Source of the DNA: an uncultured Schlesneria sp.
GTDB taxonomy: Bacteria > Planctomycetota > Planctomycetia > Planctomycetales > Planctomycetaceae
Assembly: GCA_903834925.1 (NCBI GenBank)
Contig: CAILLA010000170.1
Coordinates: 51,378-115,377, forward strand
Direction of reading: 5' to 3'
DNA: 64,000 nucleotides
Shown here: positions 26,946 to 38,600 of the stretch, piece after piece
Numbering within the stretch: position 1 is the first letter of the stretch
Layout of the letters: every line of letters begins with the position of its first letter
Made by a program: the position numbers and the translations under genes
The notes under the pieces: model-generated
Database searches by the model: none
What the model was told of the DNA's origin: nothing
The model's input: only the letters and a program-made list of their open reading frames with translations

Positions 26946-29177
26946 ATGACGGATCGAACGAGTCGGGCAGCTTGGATGTCTGAAAGATTTTGGCGAAAAA
27001 ATCGGCTTGCGCATACCTTTGCGCTTCTGAGTGTCGTGGCGTTGGCAGGTACCGGCATTTTTGCAGTTGAAGAGGCTGCAAACATGACTGGGTTGGGACT
27101 CAGCGGGATTTTCCCGTCCACGCCACCGGCAGACCTGAGCGAAGAGGAATTTGCCAAGTTGGACGGCAACTGGGCCGAGTGGTCTAAAGGCGCGTCAGCG
27201 ACCGTTGCCGAATTCTATTCGAAACTGGAAGGGAGCGATGCGGCAGCACAACGCCGAGCTCTTGGCTCTTTGAAGGTTAAGCAAGATGTGATGCGTCGTG
27301 CGCTGGACGACCCCGCGTATCGTTCGCTGTATGGCCCGCTTACCTCGTTGAATAACAGCCTGAAACTCCGAATTGATTTTGCCGAAGCGGTGCTGGATAC
27401 GCTCGAAATCGACGGTGGTCGGATTGCAGCTGACAAAACACGATCAAAAGCAAGTTCGTTGTTGTCTTCGATCCAGTCATTGGAAAATCAACTCAATTCG
27501 ATTGGAAACGGCCACCTTTGGCTTCCTTATTTTAAAGTCACGGACCTGAAAAACGCTTTGACATCGGAACCTGATGGTTTGGCGGCAATTGCGGCCGCTT
27601 CAGCGTCACAGGCCCTTTTGAAATCCCGTGATACGGTTCTCGACGAAACTCAAAAAGCCTTTACGCATCGAGCGGCATTTGAGAATTATTCGAATGCGAT
27701 CGACCAGTATCTTTCGCTCGCAGCCTGGAAAAATCCGGCAGAAGCAACGAGTAAATTGCGGGCTGAAATCAAAGAACTTGCCACCGCACTCGATACTTAC
27801 GCGGCAACTGGTGCAAAAGCAAATGAGGTTCGCGATACTTTCTCCGATGTCCGGTACATCTCGGCTGACGGAGGTGATCGCCTGGCTTCAGCACTTCAGA
27901 GCCGACTTTTCAACTACAATCTTCGCATCCTGGTGACAGAAGCCTTTCTGAATCGAATCATGTCAGACAGTCGTTCCGTCCAGGGGCCTGTCAATGATTT
28001 TATTCTGGGAGCACAAGTCAACGGATCACAAATCACCAACACGAACGTGAATGTCGATCTGTTGCCCAGTAACACCACAGCGCGTTTCGCACTTCGATTA
28101 AATGGAAACATTCAATCGAAGACTCAAGGTGTTACTCCGCAAGCGACTGTTTATACCAATGGTAACCACACCTTTACGGCCACAAAGGAAGTGAATTTCG
28201 ACGGGCTCAGGTTCATGACCTCGCCAGCAACCATTTCTGTGAATCCACACAATACGACAACGGGTATTGCCACGCAGTTATCCGGTGTGCCGATTCTGGG
28301 AAGAATCGCTCATAGCATTGCTTCTCAACAAGTTGCCGAGAAACAAGGAGAAGCAGAATCGATTGCAGCCAGTCGAGTCCAGGACGGTGTTCTGCCTCCG
28401 TTCAATAAGGAAGTCGATGCATCGTTTGCCACAAGTGGCGACAAACTCAACCGCGAGCTGTTCGCCGGACTTCGTGCGACGGGACTGTTTCCAGATACTT
28501 ATACGTATCAAACGACAGACCAGTTGATGACCGTGAATGCTCGATTGATGTCATCACATCAGGTCGCAGCGGATTTGCCGGAAAGTCGCTTGATGGCGGT
28601 GACCGGAGCAACCGCGCTCTTACACGAAACGGCATTGAACAATGCGATCGATAAGATCGGGCTTGCTGGCCAAACAGTGACCGAGCCTGAGCTGCGAACG
28701 AAAATCGAAGCATTCTTGAGTACCGCACTGAATCGTCCATTCAAATTTGAAGGACCGGCCCCATCGCAACCCACTGATGTCAGTGACGACGAAAAGGGTT
28801 TGAATGCAATTATCTTTGCGGCGAAAGAACCAATTCGTATCCGGATTGCGAATGACGAACTGACAATCGTGATTCGTGCTGGTTTCAAACAAGATGGAAA
28901 AGATGACATTCCAACACGAGAGATCACTGTTCCCATCTCGCTGGAAGCTCAGGGGCGACAGATCATTGCCAAAGCCGGCCTAGTCGAGGTCGCTGCTGCG
29001 GACGGAGAAGGGGGCGGAGTGGCGACGAACGCCGTTGTCCGCAAGAAGATTCAATCAGTTCTTCCTGATCGAACTGTTGATGGAAAAGTTGAAATCAAAA
29101 CCCCATCAAAAACGGTCGTGGCGTACGTTTCGAAGCTGACGCTTGTCGATGGCTGGGTTGCAATCGGGATCGATTGA
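26946..29177 (+). CDS. Large secreted protein of unknown function
   Basis: 743 residues from the ATG at 26946, chosen for GGAG seven bases upstream and the signal peptide it opens (helix around LAHTFALLSVVALAGTGIFA). The mature part is rich in Ala, Ser, Thr and Gln with long helical stretches in the first third. A beta-rich middle has QVNGSQITNTNVNVDL and ATVYTNGNHTFTATKEVNFDGL. The C-terminal part is charged. No family is recognised. A terminator lies 27 bases past its stop. Confidence 0.7.
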   Translation: MTDRTSRAAWMSERFWRKNRLAHTFALLSVVALAGTGIFAVEEAANMTGLGLSGIFPSTPPADLSEEEFAKLDGNWAEWSKGASATVAEFYSKLEGSDAAAQRRALGSLKVKQDVMRRALDDPAYRSLYGPLTSLNNSLKLRIDFAEAVLDTLEIDGGRIAADKTRSKASSLLSSIQSLENQLNSIGNGHLWLPYFKVTDLKNALTSEPDGLAAIAAASASQALLKSRDTVLDETQKAFTHRAAFENYSNAIDQYLSLAAWKNPAEATSKLRAEIKELATALDTYAATGAKANEVRDTFSDVRYISADGGDRLASALQSRLFNYNLRILVTEAFLNRIMSDSRSVQGPVNDFILGAQVNGSQITNTNVNVDLLPSNTTARFALRLNGNIQSKTQGVTPQATVYTNGNHTFTATKEVNFDGLRFMTSPATISVNPHNTTTGIATQLSGVPILGRIAHSIASQQVAEKQGEAESIAASRVQDGVLPPFNKEVDASFATSGDKLNRELFAGLRATGLFPDTYTYQTTDQLMTVNARLMSSHQVAADLPESRLMAVTGATALLHETALNNAIDKIGLAGQTVTEPELRTKIEAFLSTALNRPFKFEGPAPSQPTDVSDDEKGLNAIIFAAKEPIRIRIANDELTIVIRAGFKQDGKDDIPTREITVPISLEAQGRQIIAKAGLVEVAAADGEGGGVATNAVVRKKIQSVLPDRTVDGKVEIKTPSKTVVAYVSKLTLVDGWVAIGID

Positions 29178-29203
29178 TTCACCTCAGTAAATTGAACTCT
29201 CGA

Positions 29204-29248
29204 AACACAGCCGACGGTATGATTCCTTCGGCTGTGTTCGTTTTATTT
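29204..29248 (+). terminator. Intrinsic terminator of the large secreted gene
   Basis: AACACAGCCGA (29204-29214) and TCGGCTGTGTT (29228-29238) form a perfect 11-bp stem, followed by CGTTTTATTT. It is placed between the 26946 and 29267 genes. Confidence 0.85.
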
Positions 29249-29266
29249 CCGTCAATGGGGTGACAC

Positions 29267-29743
29267 ATGTTGCTCGAAGCTCGCTCGGCCGGTTGGTTCA
29301 CGTCAAATATCGAGCTGCGATTGAACGGTGATTTGTTAGGGATTGTTCAACCGCATTGGCTCACTGAGGGAATGGATCTCGATCTGATGAGACTTCCCGT
29401 CAGATTCGAAAAACCGTCCTGGCTGAAAAGCCATTTTGTGCTCAAAGATGCCCACGGGACCGAACTCGGTTCCGCAACAGCACGCGGTTTTTTTGGGTTG
29501 CGTTGGGAGATGGACCTCAAGTCAGGGCCAGGAATTTTAGAGCGAGCGGGCTGGTTTCAACTGGGGTACGTGTTGAAACAGGGGACGAATATCACAGCAC
29601 GAGTCCGTCCGGCTAGGTGGTTTTCGCGCGATTGGTCGGTCGATGCAGAGGATTCACTTCCGGCGGTCGACGTCTTGCTGGTCGGTTTAACCTACATGAC
29701 AATCCGCCGTCGTGAATCACAACAGCATTCGGCAACCACTTGA
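29267..29743 (+). CDS. Small protein of unknown function
   Basis: 158 residues with a GGGGTGACAC ribosome site. There is no signal peptide. The sequence looks beta-rich (ELRLNGDLLGIVQPHWL, RWEMDLKSG, LGYVLKQGTNITARVRPARW) with hydrophobic strands near the end. Its plan recalls tubby-like/LURP1 scaffolds, but that is a weak visual impression. It is transcribed apart from the preceding gene, with its own terminator. Confidence 0.55.
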   Translation: MLLEARSAGWFTSNIELRLNGDLLGIVQPHWLTEGMDLDLMRLPVRFEKPSWLKSHFVLKDAHGTELGSATARGFFGLRWEMDLKSGPGILERAGWFQLGYVLKQGTNITARVRPARWFSRDWSVDAEDSLPAVDVLLVGLTYMTIRRRESQQHSATT

Positions 29744-29777
29744 AATTTTGTGTGTTAAGGCGTTTTTGTTCTGCCTG

Positions 29778-29833
29778 AAAAACGCGCTTCGTCTCATCCA
29801 CCCAGCGAGTAAGACGAATGTTAGCGCGTTTTT
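29778..29833. terminator. Bidirectional terminator between convergent genes
   Basis: AAAAACGCGCT (29778-29788) pairs with AGCGCGTTTTT (29823-29833), with an inner TCGTCT/AGACGA stem. A and T tracts at the ends allow use on both strands, serving the + gene at 29267 and the - gene at 29853. Confidence 0.8.
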
Positions 29834-29852
29834 AATTCCGCCGAGGTCACAA

Positions 29853-31292
29853 TCACTTCTTTTTCAAAAACGGCGTGTAGACTTCACGAAGTTTCGCTTC
29901 CAGGTTTGAAGCGTCCAGATTCGTCTCCGCCACGATTCCATTGGGATCGAGTAGCCAAATCGTCGGCAACATATTGACGCCGTAGTATGCTGCAATTGGC
30001 GAATTCCAGCCGCGCTGGGCTCGACCCGGGAAGAAAATTTGCTGCCAGTCAAGACGTTGGTTTTCGACAAACGTTTCAACGGCTTTTTCATCCGTATCAA
30101 TATTGACACCGATCACTGTGCAGTATTTTTTGTACTTTGCCGTGACTTCAAGTATTTTTGGCAATTGCTGGACGAACGGTTGAGCGTTGGAAGCCCAGAA
30201 CACAATCAGGACCATTTTTCCCTTATTGGCTTTGACATCGATATCATTTCCGTCGATGCCCGGTCCAGATAGTTCCAACTCTTGCCCCTTTAACTGCATT
30301 CGCCGCAGGGTTCCTTGTGCTTGCATTCCTTGTTGCGTTTGTCCGAACCTGGAACTGAGCAACGAATAGCAAGTTTTGGATTCTTCGGCCTGGCCATTGT
30401 TTTCACAGCTACGTGCCGCCGCCATCAATAGCGGGACTGACCGGGGTGCTTCATCGGGAAATCGTGAGGCATAAACTTGCGCCCGCTTTGAGAATTCTTT
30501 CAGCCAGAGAGGGTTCTTACTCCCGTAGCGAAGCGCATTTGCATGGGCAAGGTTTACTAAAGTCAAAGCAGATTCAGAGGCAGAATCCGATTTGGGATTC
30601 CGTTCGAAAAAGACTTTTTCTGCTTCGTAAAGTGCATCAATGCTGGCCGCATCACCTTGTAATGCCAACTGCAATCGGGCATCAAGCAGATTATGAACGG
30701 CTGCTGAGAATATCGGTTCCTGCTCAGGGTTCTTACTGGTTTTTTGAAGGCATTCTTCCGACAGCTTGACGATCTGAATGTTGCGTTCTCTGCGGATTGC
30801 TCGTGTTTTTTCGATCTCTTCAGCGAATTTCTTTTCTTGTGCGGGAGTCAGAGGTTGTTCTTCCTCCTCGGAGTCTTCCGATTCATTTTCATTTTCGTCT
30901 TCACGCGGCAGCGGCAACAAACGGACTCGCTGAATTTCGTTGAGTAACCATTCCGGCGAACCTTTTTCAGCAACTTTCCGTGGGGCGGGCTCTTCCTCGG
31001 CCTCAGGTGCGTTCGCTTGTGGCGCTTTCTTTCCGAACAATCCCTTGGGCAAAAGGCCTGGGGCAGACTTTGCTGCAGCTTGGGTCACCTTGCCCGACTT
31101 GTTTGGCGTCTTTCCGTCGTCAGGACCTGGCACAGCAAGTAACGGAAGTCCGCCCTTGCTCTCGGACAAGTCCGCGAGCAAGGGGTCGTCAGTATTAATC
31201 TCAGCAACCGGTACCGACTGAGTTCCACAGCCTGTGAAAAATGCCGTGATCATCAGAAAACCCAACATCGAATTACGAAGAGCAAATCGCAT
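29853..31292 (-). CDS. Lipoprotein with a TlpA/ResA-like domain lacking CXXC
   Basis: 479 residues from the ATG at 31292 (GGAGAGG ribosome site). A lipobox-type signal (AFFTGC, Cys22) suggests membrane anchoring. The middle carries long charged helices. The C-terminal 150 residues match the thioredoxin fold of TlpA/ResA (KGKMVLIVFWASNAQPFVQQLP, YYGVNMLPTIWLLDPNGIV, cis-Pro in MLPT). The usual WCxxC site is replaced by SNAQ, so it cannot do thiol exchange. It probably binds or scaffolds in the periplasm. Confidence 0.75.
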   Translation of the reverse strand: MRFALRNSMLGFLMITAFFTGCGTQSVPVAEINTDDPLLADLSESKGGLPLLAVPGPDDGKTPNKSGKVTQAAAKSAPGLLPKGLFGKKAPQANAPEAEEEPAPRKVAEKGSPEWLLNEIQRVRLLPLPREDENENESEDSEEEEQPLTPAQEKKFAEEIEKTRAIRRERNIQIVKLSEECLQKTSKNPEQEPIFSAAVHNLLDARLQLALQGDAASIDALYEAEKVFFERNPKSDSASESALTLVNLAHANALRYGSKNPLWLKEFSKRAQVYASRFPDEAPRSVPLLMAAARSCENNGQAEESKTCYSLLSSRFGQTQQGMQAQGTLRRMQLKGQELELSGPGIDGNDIDVKANKGKMVLIVFWASNAQPFVQQLPKILEVTAKYKKYCTVIGVNIDTDEKAVETFVENQRLDWQQIFFPGRAQRGWNSPIAAYYGVNMLPTIWLLDPNGIVAETNLDASNLEAKLREVYTPFLKKK

Positions 31293-31661
31293 GACCTCTC
31301 CATCCCTTGAGAGACCTAAAAACACGGCCGAACCGATTGAACGATAATCGCATCCAGTATCCGCAGTCGGGTTTTAGGCCAAAACCGGCAAATACTGCAA
31401 GATGAAGAAATTTTCTGAGGCGAGTTTTCCGTTTTCCGCGACAAAATTGATGATTATCTGGACTTCTTCCACAGTGGCAAGGTTCGTACGGGGACGTCAA
31501 ACTAATGACGGAGCGGGTTTCTCGTTCCCGCTGAACCCTTTGGAACGATCGTCGGTTCGTTTTCATCTCAACGCACGATACGCAACGTTTTTATTTTGAA
31601 CCGAATCGAAGCCTTGTCCGTAAAGACAGCAAATGAATTGGACAGGTCATGGTGCTTGGAA

Positions 31662-32585
31662 ATGGATGAACAGAATTTGAGTACTGACCATGTCCGACTC
31701 GCGGTCATTCAACAGTTAGAAGGTCTTCGTCGCGCAGGGGTTACCCACTGGAAACGTATCGATCCAATTGAACCTTCTAAATCCGTCGTAACGCCGCAAG
31801 CACCGACGCAAAAATCAGTGCCCCAGGCCCCTACAGGAAATCTGACCGAAAAATCTTCTTCAACAACGGTTTCGGCTGTTGCAGCAAACATTGATTCCCA
31901 ATCCCGTCGTCCCTTCGAATTAGAGAGTTCCCCATTGGCCAAGAAAAAGATCGCACCTCTGCCGATAATTCCAAATCAATTTCAACCTTTAGATCTTCCG
32001 TTAGCGGACCGTATTGCTGGTTTGGCCGCGCTGGCAGAGCGGGTCAAAAGCTGTACGCGGTGTCAGGAACTCGCGTCCACGCGAACACAAACTGTATTTG
32101 GTGTGGGAAACCCAGAGGCAAAGATCGTGTTTGTTGGCGAAGCACCAGGTGCCGACGAAGACGCACAAGGTGAACCGTTCGTCGGACGAGCAGGGCAGCT
32201 CTTGAACGATATTATCAAGGCATGCCGAATTCGGCGGGAAGATCTCTATATTTGCAATGTTCTCCGTTGTCGTCCGCCAGGCAATCGATTACCTGCTCCG
32301 GACGAGGCTGCGAATTGCCGCGAGTTTCTCGACGGGCAGCTGGCCCACGTGAATCCTGAATACATCGTTTGTTGGGGGGCTTGCGCCGCGCAGAATCTGC
32401 TCGGCTCGACGGAAACGATCGGAAAACTCCGACGGCAGTTTTTTACCTACGGGCGAGCGAAAGTCCTTTGCACGTATCACCCTGCGTACCTGATGCGTAA
32501 TCCAGCCGCGAAAAAGGACGTTTGGGAAGATATGAAAATGCTCTTTCTCGATATGGGGATCGATTTGACTGCCAAAACGAAATGA
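31662..32585 (+). CDS. Uracil-DNA glycosylase, type 4/5 (iron-sulfur)
   Basis: 307 residues with the ATG at 31662; a TTG at 31596 is the only other candidate, and the ribosome site and sequence favour the ATG. It removes uracil from DNA. Residues 131-134 (CTRC), 203 and 219 are the expected iron-sulfur cysteines. The active-site motif is GEAPGADED (159-167) with [12 protein letters not shown] near 270. A Ser/Thr/Pro linker of about 60 residues follows an N-terminal helical stretch, which is longer than in most relatives. It is a lone gene. Confidence 0.92.
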   Translation: MDEQNLSTDHVRLAVIQQLEGLRRAGVTHWKRIDPIEPSKSVVTPQAPTQKSVPQAPTGNLTEKSSSTTVSAVAANIDSQSRRPFELESSPLAKKKIAPLPIIPNQFQPLDLPLADRIAGLAALAERVKSCTRCQELASTRTQTVFGVGNPEAKIVFVGEAPGADEDAQGEPFVGRAGQLLNDIIKACRIRREDLYICNVLRCRPPGNRLPAPDEAANCREFLDGQLAHVNPEYIVCWGACAAQNLLGSTETIGKLRRQFFTYGRAKVLCTYHPAYLMRNPAAKKDVWEDMKMLFLDMGIDLTAKTK

Positions 32586-32808
32586 AATTGAAAGCAAAGT
32601 TCAGTTGCACCGAAGAAAGGCATTTTTTGATATACTGTGCGGCACGACAGTTGCCTCTTAATCGTAAGTCGTCGGAATTGCCCTACATGCGTATTTTCTG
32701 CCGGTTCCCTGAGCGACTAATGCCTGAACTTTAGGCCGTTTAAATCGAGTTCAACGAAGGTAGGGGCAAAAGTCGACAAATTCGGAGTCTCCATCAGAAA
32801 GACGAGAA

Positions 32809-34302
32809 ATGCTCGCTGCCACCGATTCTTCGATCCAATCAATGCCTGCAGATTTGGCGTTTCACAATTATGAAACTACTGGCTTTTACGATGAAATGTT
32901 CCTCGAAGGTGGCCAACCACGTCCGCGCGGGGAATTGCTGGCATCTCGTTTAAAGGGATTGACCGACGGAGAGTTGATTCGCCGGCAACGGGTCGCCGAT
33001 CAGGCGCTCCTGAATATGGGGATCACATTTAACGTTTACGGTCATGAAGCCGGCACAGAAAAAATCTGGCCATTCGACCTGATCCCCCGCATCATCGAGA
33101 GCGCCGAGTGGCGCTACATAGACGCTGGATTGAAGCAGCGGATCAAGGCACTGAACCTCTTTATTGATGACATTTATCACGATCAAAAAATCGTGAAAGA
33201 GGGAATTTTTCCGGAATATATGGTTCATTCGAGTAAGAATTTCCTGAAACAATGCATCGGGCTTAACCCGCCAGGTGGCATTTGGTGCCACATCACGGGA
33301 ACGGACCTTGTTCGGGACGCGGATGGAACAGTCTATGTCTTGGAAGACAATCTGCGATGTCCTTCAGGAGTCTCGTACGTTCTCGAAAACCGAGAAGTCA
33401 TGAAGCGAACGTTCCCGCAGCTGTTCAACGGATTGTCCGTGATGCCGGTCGAGGATTATCCAGAACAACTGCTGAAAATGTTGCAGCATATTGCACCTCC
33501 GACGACAGAAGAACCAACCGTCGTGGTGATGACACCTGGGATCTATAATTCAGCCTACTTCGAACACTGTTTCCTCGCACAGCAGATGGGTGTGGAACTG
33601 GTGCAGGGTTCGGATCTCGTCGTAACAAACGGTTTTGTTCATATGCGAACGACCAGGGGGCTGGAACGGGTTGACGTGATCTACCGCCGAATTGACGACG
33701 AATTTCTCGATCCGTTAACGTTCCGAGCCGATTCCACACTAGGGGTTCCAGGGCTGATGGACGTTTATCGCGCCGGCCGAATTGCATTGGCTAATGCACC
33801 AGGAACAGGCATCGCCGATGACAAGGCTGTTTATGCATACGTTCCGCAGATGATCAAGTACTACCTCGGCGAAGAGATGATTTTGCCGAATGTCCCTACA
33901 TACCTTTGCGCGGATGATGAACAGCGAAAGTACGTTCTTGAGCACATCGCTGAACTGGTTATCAAGCCGGCTAATGAATCTGGCGGATATGGCATCCTGG
34001 TGGGTCCGCGAGCGACCCGCGAGCAGCTTGATAAGTACAAAGAATTCATCGTTTCAAACCCAAGAAACTATGTTGCACAGCCGACACTGTCGTTGTCACG
34101 AGTTCCAACCATCGTAGGTGATCGACTCGAAGGTCGTCATGTCGACCTGAGGCCCTATATCCTTTACGGAGAGGATATTTACATTCTTCCAGGGGGGTTG
34201 ACGCGAGTCGCTCTTGTGAAGGGATCGCTGGTTGTGAATTCATCTCAAGGAGGAGGAAGCAAGGATACTTGGGTCTTGAAAAATGGAACGCCCCGTGTGT
34301 GA
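32809..34302 (+). CDS. Circularly permuted type 2 ATP-grasp protein
   Basis: 497 residues, first gene of the ATP-grasp/alpha-E/transglutaminase block. It has the DUF404/407 plan: N-terminal FDPIPRII-like segment ([12 protein letters not shown]), GINPPGG variant ([16 protein letters not shown]), [25 protein letters not shown] (in part), [32 protein letters not shown] and [13 protein letters not shown]. Such enzymes probably use ATP to form amide or peptide bonds. The partner alpha-E gene follows after about 230 bases. Confidence 0.9.
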   Translation: MLAATDSSIQSMPADLAFHNYETTGFYDEMFLEGGQPRPRGELLASRLKGLTDGELIRRQRVADQALLNMGITFNVYGHEAGTEKIWPFDLIPRIIESAEWRYIDAGLKQRIKALNLFIDDIYHDQKIVKEGIFPEYMVHSSKNFLKQCIGLNPPGGIWCHITGTDLVRDADGTVYVLEDNLRCPSGVSYVLENREVMKRTFPQLFNGLSVMPVEDYPEQLLKMLQHIAPPTTEEPTVVVMTPGIYNSAYFEHCFLAQQMGVELVQGSDLVVTNGFVHMRTTRGLERVDVIYRRIDDEFLDPLTFRADSTLGVPGLMDVYRAGRIALANAPGTGIADDKAVYAYVPQMIKYYLGEEMILPNVPTYLCADDEQRKYVLEHIAELVIKPANESGGYGILVGPRATREQLDKYKEFIVSNPRNYVAQPTLSLSRVPTIVGDRLEGRHVDLRPYILYGEDIYILPGGLTRVALVKGSLVVNSSQGGGSKDTWVLKNGTPRV

Positions 34303-34531
34303 AGAGGCCTGTTTAAACAAAACACTCCTTGGATCTTGGACAATGACCGGATTCGCCACGGTTTACGGACTGAGAACAATTGACATGAATTTGAAATAAC
34401 AACGAAAACGCTCGGCTTGTTCTTCGCCCGACAACCAAAAATCAACACGTTCCGACGCGGAAAAGAGCCTGGAAAAATTTCCGCCTTCGTGTCCCAGCAA
34501 ACCTGAACTTTCATCGCACGAGATATTAAAA

Positions 34532-35578
34532 ATGCTGAGCCGCGTTGCCGACTCGATTTACTGGATGAGCCGATACGTGGAACGAGCCGAAAATGTGGCC
34601 CGGTTCATTGATGTGAATTTGAATCTGGCCCTTGATGTCGGCCCCGAAATGGAACGGCATTGGGATCCACTGATCTACACGACGGGTGACCATGACGATT
34701 TTCAGAAGCGTTACCCCGAAGGAACGCAACAGAATGTCATCCAATTCTTGACGTTCGATACTCAGAACCCAAACTCGATTCTCTGCTGTTTGCGAACCGC
34801 ACGAGAAAATGCGAGAACCGTTCGAGACATGATCAGTTCGCCAATGTGGGAGGAATTAAACAAATTCTTTCTGCTGGTGAAGACCGCGTCACAACCGCAA
34901 GTACTTGGGTCTCCCTTCGATTTTTTTGCTCAAATCAAATTGTCCGCCTATACATTAGACGGTGCCGTTCAATCAACGCTTTCGCATAACGAAGCCTGGC
35001 ACTTTCATCGGATGGGTCAATTGATTGAGCGGGCGGATAAAACATCTCGAATTCTCGACGTTAAGTATTATTTGCTGCTACCTCAGGTTTCGGACGTTGG
35101 AACTCAACTCGATACCAACCAGTGGTCTGCACTCTTGAAGTCGGCAAGTGCTCTCGAAATGTATCGCAAGGCACATGGTCGAATGACACCGCAACAAGTG
35201 GCCGAGTTCCTGTTGCTTGACCGCGAGTTTCCGCGTGCAGTCCGCTTCTGTGTCAGCCGTGCCGAGCATTCGTTGCTGACGATTACGGGTGGAACAAGGG
35301 GAAATTTTGAAAATCGAGCCGAACAGTATCTTGGCCGTTTGCGCTCCGAACTCGATTACACCAACATCGACGAGATCTTCGCAACGGGTTTGCACGAGTT
35401 TATTGATCAGTTTCAAGGGAAGATGAATGAAGTCGGAAATGCAATTTCCGATACTTTCTTTGCTGTCGAACCGATCATAAAGCCATCAAAAGTAACCAGG
35501 AAATCATACGGGAAAAGCACCTCATTGCCCGAAAACATCAGGCAGAATGAGGATGCCAGCAACCAGGCTCAAGGATAA
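34532..35578 (+). CDS. Alpha-E domain protein
   Basis: 348 residues, all-helical. The N-terminus MLSRVADSIYWMSRYVERAE is the family signature; ENVARFIDVNLNLALD and RTVRDMISSPMWEELNKFF follow. Alpha-E proteins (DUF403) are always encoded with the permuted ATP-grasp and are thought to form a complex or substrate-holding scaffold with it. It is the second of three linked functions in the first set, followed by the transglutaminase gene after 87 bases. Confidence 0.9.
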   Translation: MLSRVADSIYWMSRYVERAENVARFIDVNLNLALDVGPEMERHWDPLIYTTGDHDDFQKRYPEGTQQNVIQFLTFDTQNPNSILCCLRTARENARTVRDMISSPMWEELNKFFLLVKTASQPQVLGSPFDFFAQIKLSAYTLDGAVQSTLSHNEAWHFHRMGQLIERADKTSRILDVKYYLLLPQVSDVGTQLDTNQWSALLKSASALEMYRKAHGRMTPQQVAEFLLLDREFPRAVRFCVSRAEHSLLTITGGTRGNFENRAEQYLGRLRSELDYTNIDEIFATGLHEFIDQFQGKMNEVGNAISDTFFAVEPIIKPSKVTRKSYGKSTSLPENIRQNEDASNQAQG

Positions 35579-35665
35579 TCTAACCCTAACTCTTCGACCA
35601 AAGTGACACGCCCGGCGGGTGATGTTTAAAAGCAAAGCCCGGATTTACACACCAGAAAACCGATC

Positions 35666-38600
35666 ATGACTATTCGCGTTGCACTGCATCACAAGACGAC
35701 ATACTCCTACGACCGACTTGTCAATCTGTCTCCCCAAGTCATTCGACTTCGGCCCGCACCACATTGTCGGACGCCGATCCTCAGCTACTCGCTAAAGGTG
35801 GAGCCGGAAAAGCAGTTTTTGAACTGGCAACAAGACCCTTACGGCAATTTCCTGGCACGTCTCGTTTTCCCTGATAAGACGCAGCAACTTTCCGTCGAGG
35901 TTGATCTGATCGCCGATATGACGGTCATCAATCCATTCGATTTTTTCCTCGAACCTGAGGCGACGGACTTCCCATTCAATTATTCCCCGGCACTTAAGGC
36001 GCAATTGCAGCCTTATCTCGTTACCGAACCCCTGTCATCCGTCATGCAATCTTTTGTCGAGCATGCACCGAGGCATTCGGTCAGAACGAACGATTGTATT
36101 GTTGACTTCAACCAGTACGTTCAAAAAGCCGTTGGCTATGTCATTCGCATGGAACCAGGTGTCCAGACATGTGAAGAGACACTGACAAAGAAAACCGGCT
36201 CTTGCCGCGACTCCGCCTGGCTGCTGGTTCAATTGCTACGCCATGTGGGTCTCGCTTCACGGTTCGTGTCGGGATATCTGCTTCAACTGAAGCCTGACGT
36301 TGCTTCACTTGATGGACCATCCGGTGCAGCGACGGATTTCACGGACTTGCATGCCTGGGCGGAAGTATTCTTGCCGGGCGCGGGTTGGGTTGGGCTCGAC
36401 CCGACATCAGGGTTGCTGGCGGGCGAGGGACATATTCCGCTGGCAGCGACTCCTGATCCTCAATCGGCATCACCGATTTCGGGTGGCGTCGACAAATGTG
36501 AAGTCGAATTCGGGTTTGAAATGACGATTACTCGGGTCCACGAAGACCCACGAGTCACCAAACCATACACCGAAGAGCAATGGGCAGACATCGAACAATT
36601 GGGAGATTACGTCGATCGAGAGCTGGCGATCGGCCCCCGCTCATTCACGATGGGGGGCGAACCAACGTTCGTCTCGATCGATCATCGGGATGAACCTGAA
36701 TGGAATACGGCTGCACTCGGGGCGACCAAGCGAAAACTGGGTGGTACGCTATTCCGTCGGTTGGCAAAACGATTTGCGAACGGTCCATTGCTACACTTCG
36801 GTCAAGGGAAATGGTATCCCGGCGAATCTCTGCCACGTTGGGCACTTGGTTGCTATTGGAGGAAAGACACAGAGCCTGTTTGGACGCGTCCCGACCTGAT
36901 CGCAGATGACGATCGTGATTATGGCTATGGCGAAAAGGAAGCACGAGAATTCATTACGATGTTGGCAGACCAGTTACAGGTCCAGTCCGCACACGTTGTG
37001 CCCGGTTATGAGGATACGTGGTACTACCTCTGGAAGGCGCGAAAGTTACCCGTCAACGTTGATCCATTTGATTCCAAGCTCGACAACGAAGAAGACCGAG
37101 CGAGATTGGCTCGCGTCTTCGAGCAGGGGTTGGCCAACACAGTTGGTTTTGTTTTACCGATCATGCCGAACGAAGTGCCCAATGCACTGACTCGGTGGAC
37201 CAGTGGGCCGTGGTTTTTACGACAAGGGAGAATGTTTCTCGTCCCTGGTGATTCACCAATGGGATATCGGTTACCGCTCGATTCATTACCCTGGCTTCGC
37301 CCGGAGGATCGGCCGGAAGTGATTGAGCTCGATCCGATGGCCGAGCGAGGAGAATTGCCACATCGATCAATGAATGGACAGCTTGCCAACCAGTCGTATC
37401 CAAATGGTTTCGACGTGAAATCTCTGAAGCCCGATATGGCAGTGCCTCGCGTGCTGCAAAGTCGCGGTCGCATTCTGGACTACGTGAAACGTTCGCTCGA
37501 CGACCTCGAACCCGTATTGGCGGGGACGGCTGACGAAGCGACGATTCGATTGGGGAATCACCAATCAACATCGCGGCGACCAGCGTATAACGGAAGTTCC
37601 GGCCACGGAACGTGGGCTGAGCAAGACTCGTCGAATGGTGTTCATACATCAGACCTCGAAAATGCCGATATTCAGGGGCTGTCGTCAAATTTCGAACCAA
37701 TTGTTCGAACCGCGCTGTGCGTTGAAACCCGAGGTGGTGTGCTTCACGTCTTCATGCCGCCGGTGGATCGAATCGAGCAGTACCTCGATTTGGTTTCAGC
37801 GATTGAAGCCACGGCCGACGAATTGTCGATGCCGGTACGGATCGAAGGCTATCCACCACCGTATGACTACCGTGTTGATCACTTCAAGGTGACGCCAGAT
37901 CCGGGCGTGATCGAAGTCAACCTGCAGCCGTCACGCAGCTGGAAAGAATTGGTTCGTAACACGACCGTCCTCTATGAAGAGGCTCATCTGTCACGGCTCA
38001 GCACTGAAAAGTTCATGCTTGACGGTCGACATACAGGAACGGGTGGAGGTAATCATATCGTAATGGGAGGTCCATCTCCCGCACAAAGCCCATTCCTGCG
38101 ACGCCCAGATCTCCTGCGAAGTTTGGTCTCGTATTGGAATAATCGTCCGTCCTTGTCGTATCTTTTCTCGGGGCTTTTTATAGGTCCAACGAGCCAGGCT
38201 CCTCGACTGGATGAGGCTCGCCATGAAAACTTGTACGAGATGGAGATCGCCTGTTCGCAATTGCCCGAAAACGGTCCGTGCCCACCCTGGCTTGTTGACC
38301 GTGTCTTTCGGCACTTGTTGACTGACTTGACCGGGAACACACATCGAGCGGAGTTCTGTATCGACAAACTGTTCTCACCTGACAGTTCGAGTGGTCGATT
38401 GGGTTTGGTCGAAATGCGTGGTTTTGAAATGCCACCACATGAACGAATGAGCCTGACACAACAGCTTCTCGTTCGTGCGTTGATTGCACGCTTCTGGAAC
38501 AAACCCTACCGCGAGTCGCTTGTCCGCTGGGGGACGACGTTGCACGACCGGTTTATGTTGCCTCATTTTGTTGAGCAGGATTTTAACGAAGTCCTGGACG

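Noticed and set aside
31596..31661. TTG start for the uracil-DNA glycosylase
   Set aside because: The ATG at 31662 has a better ribosome site and conserved sequence starts there.
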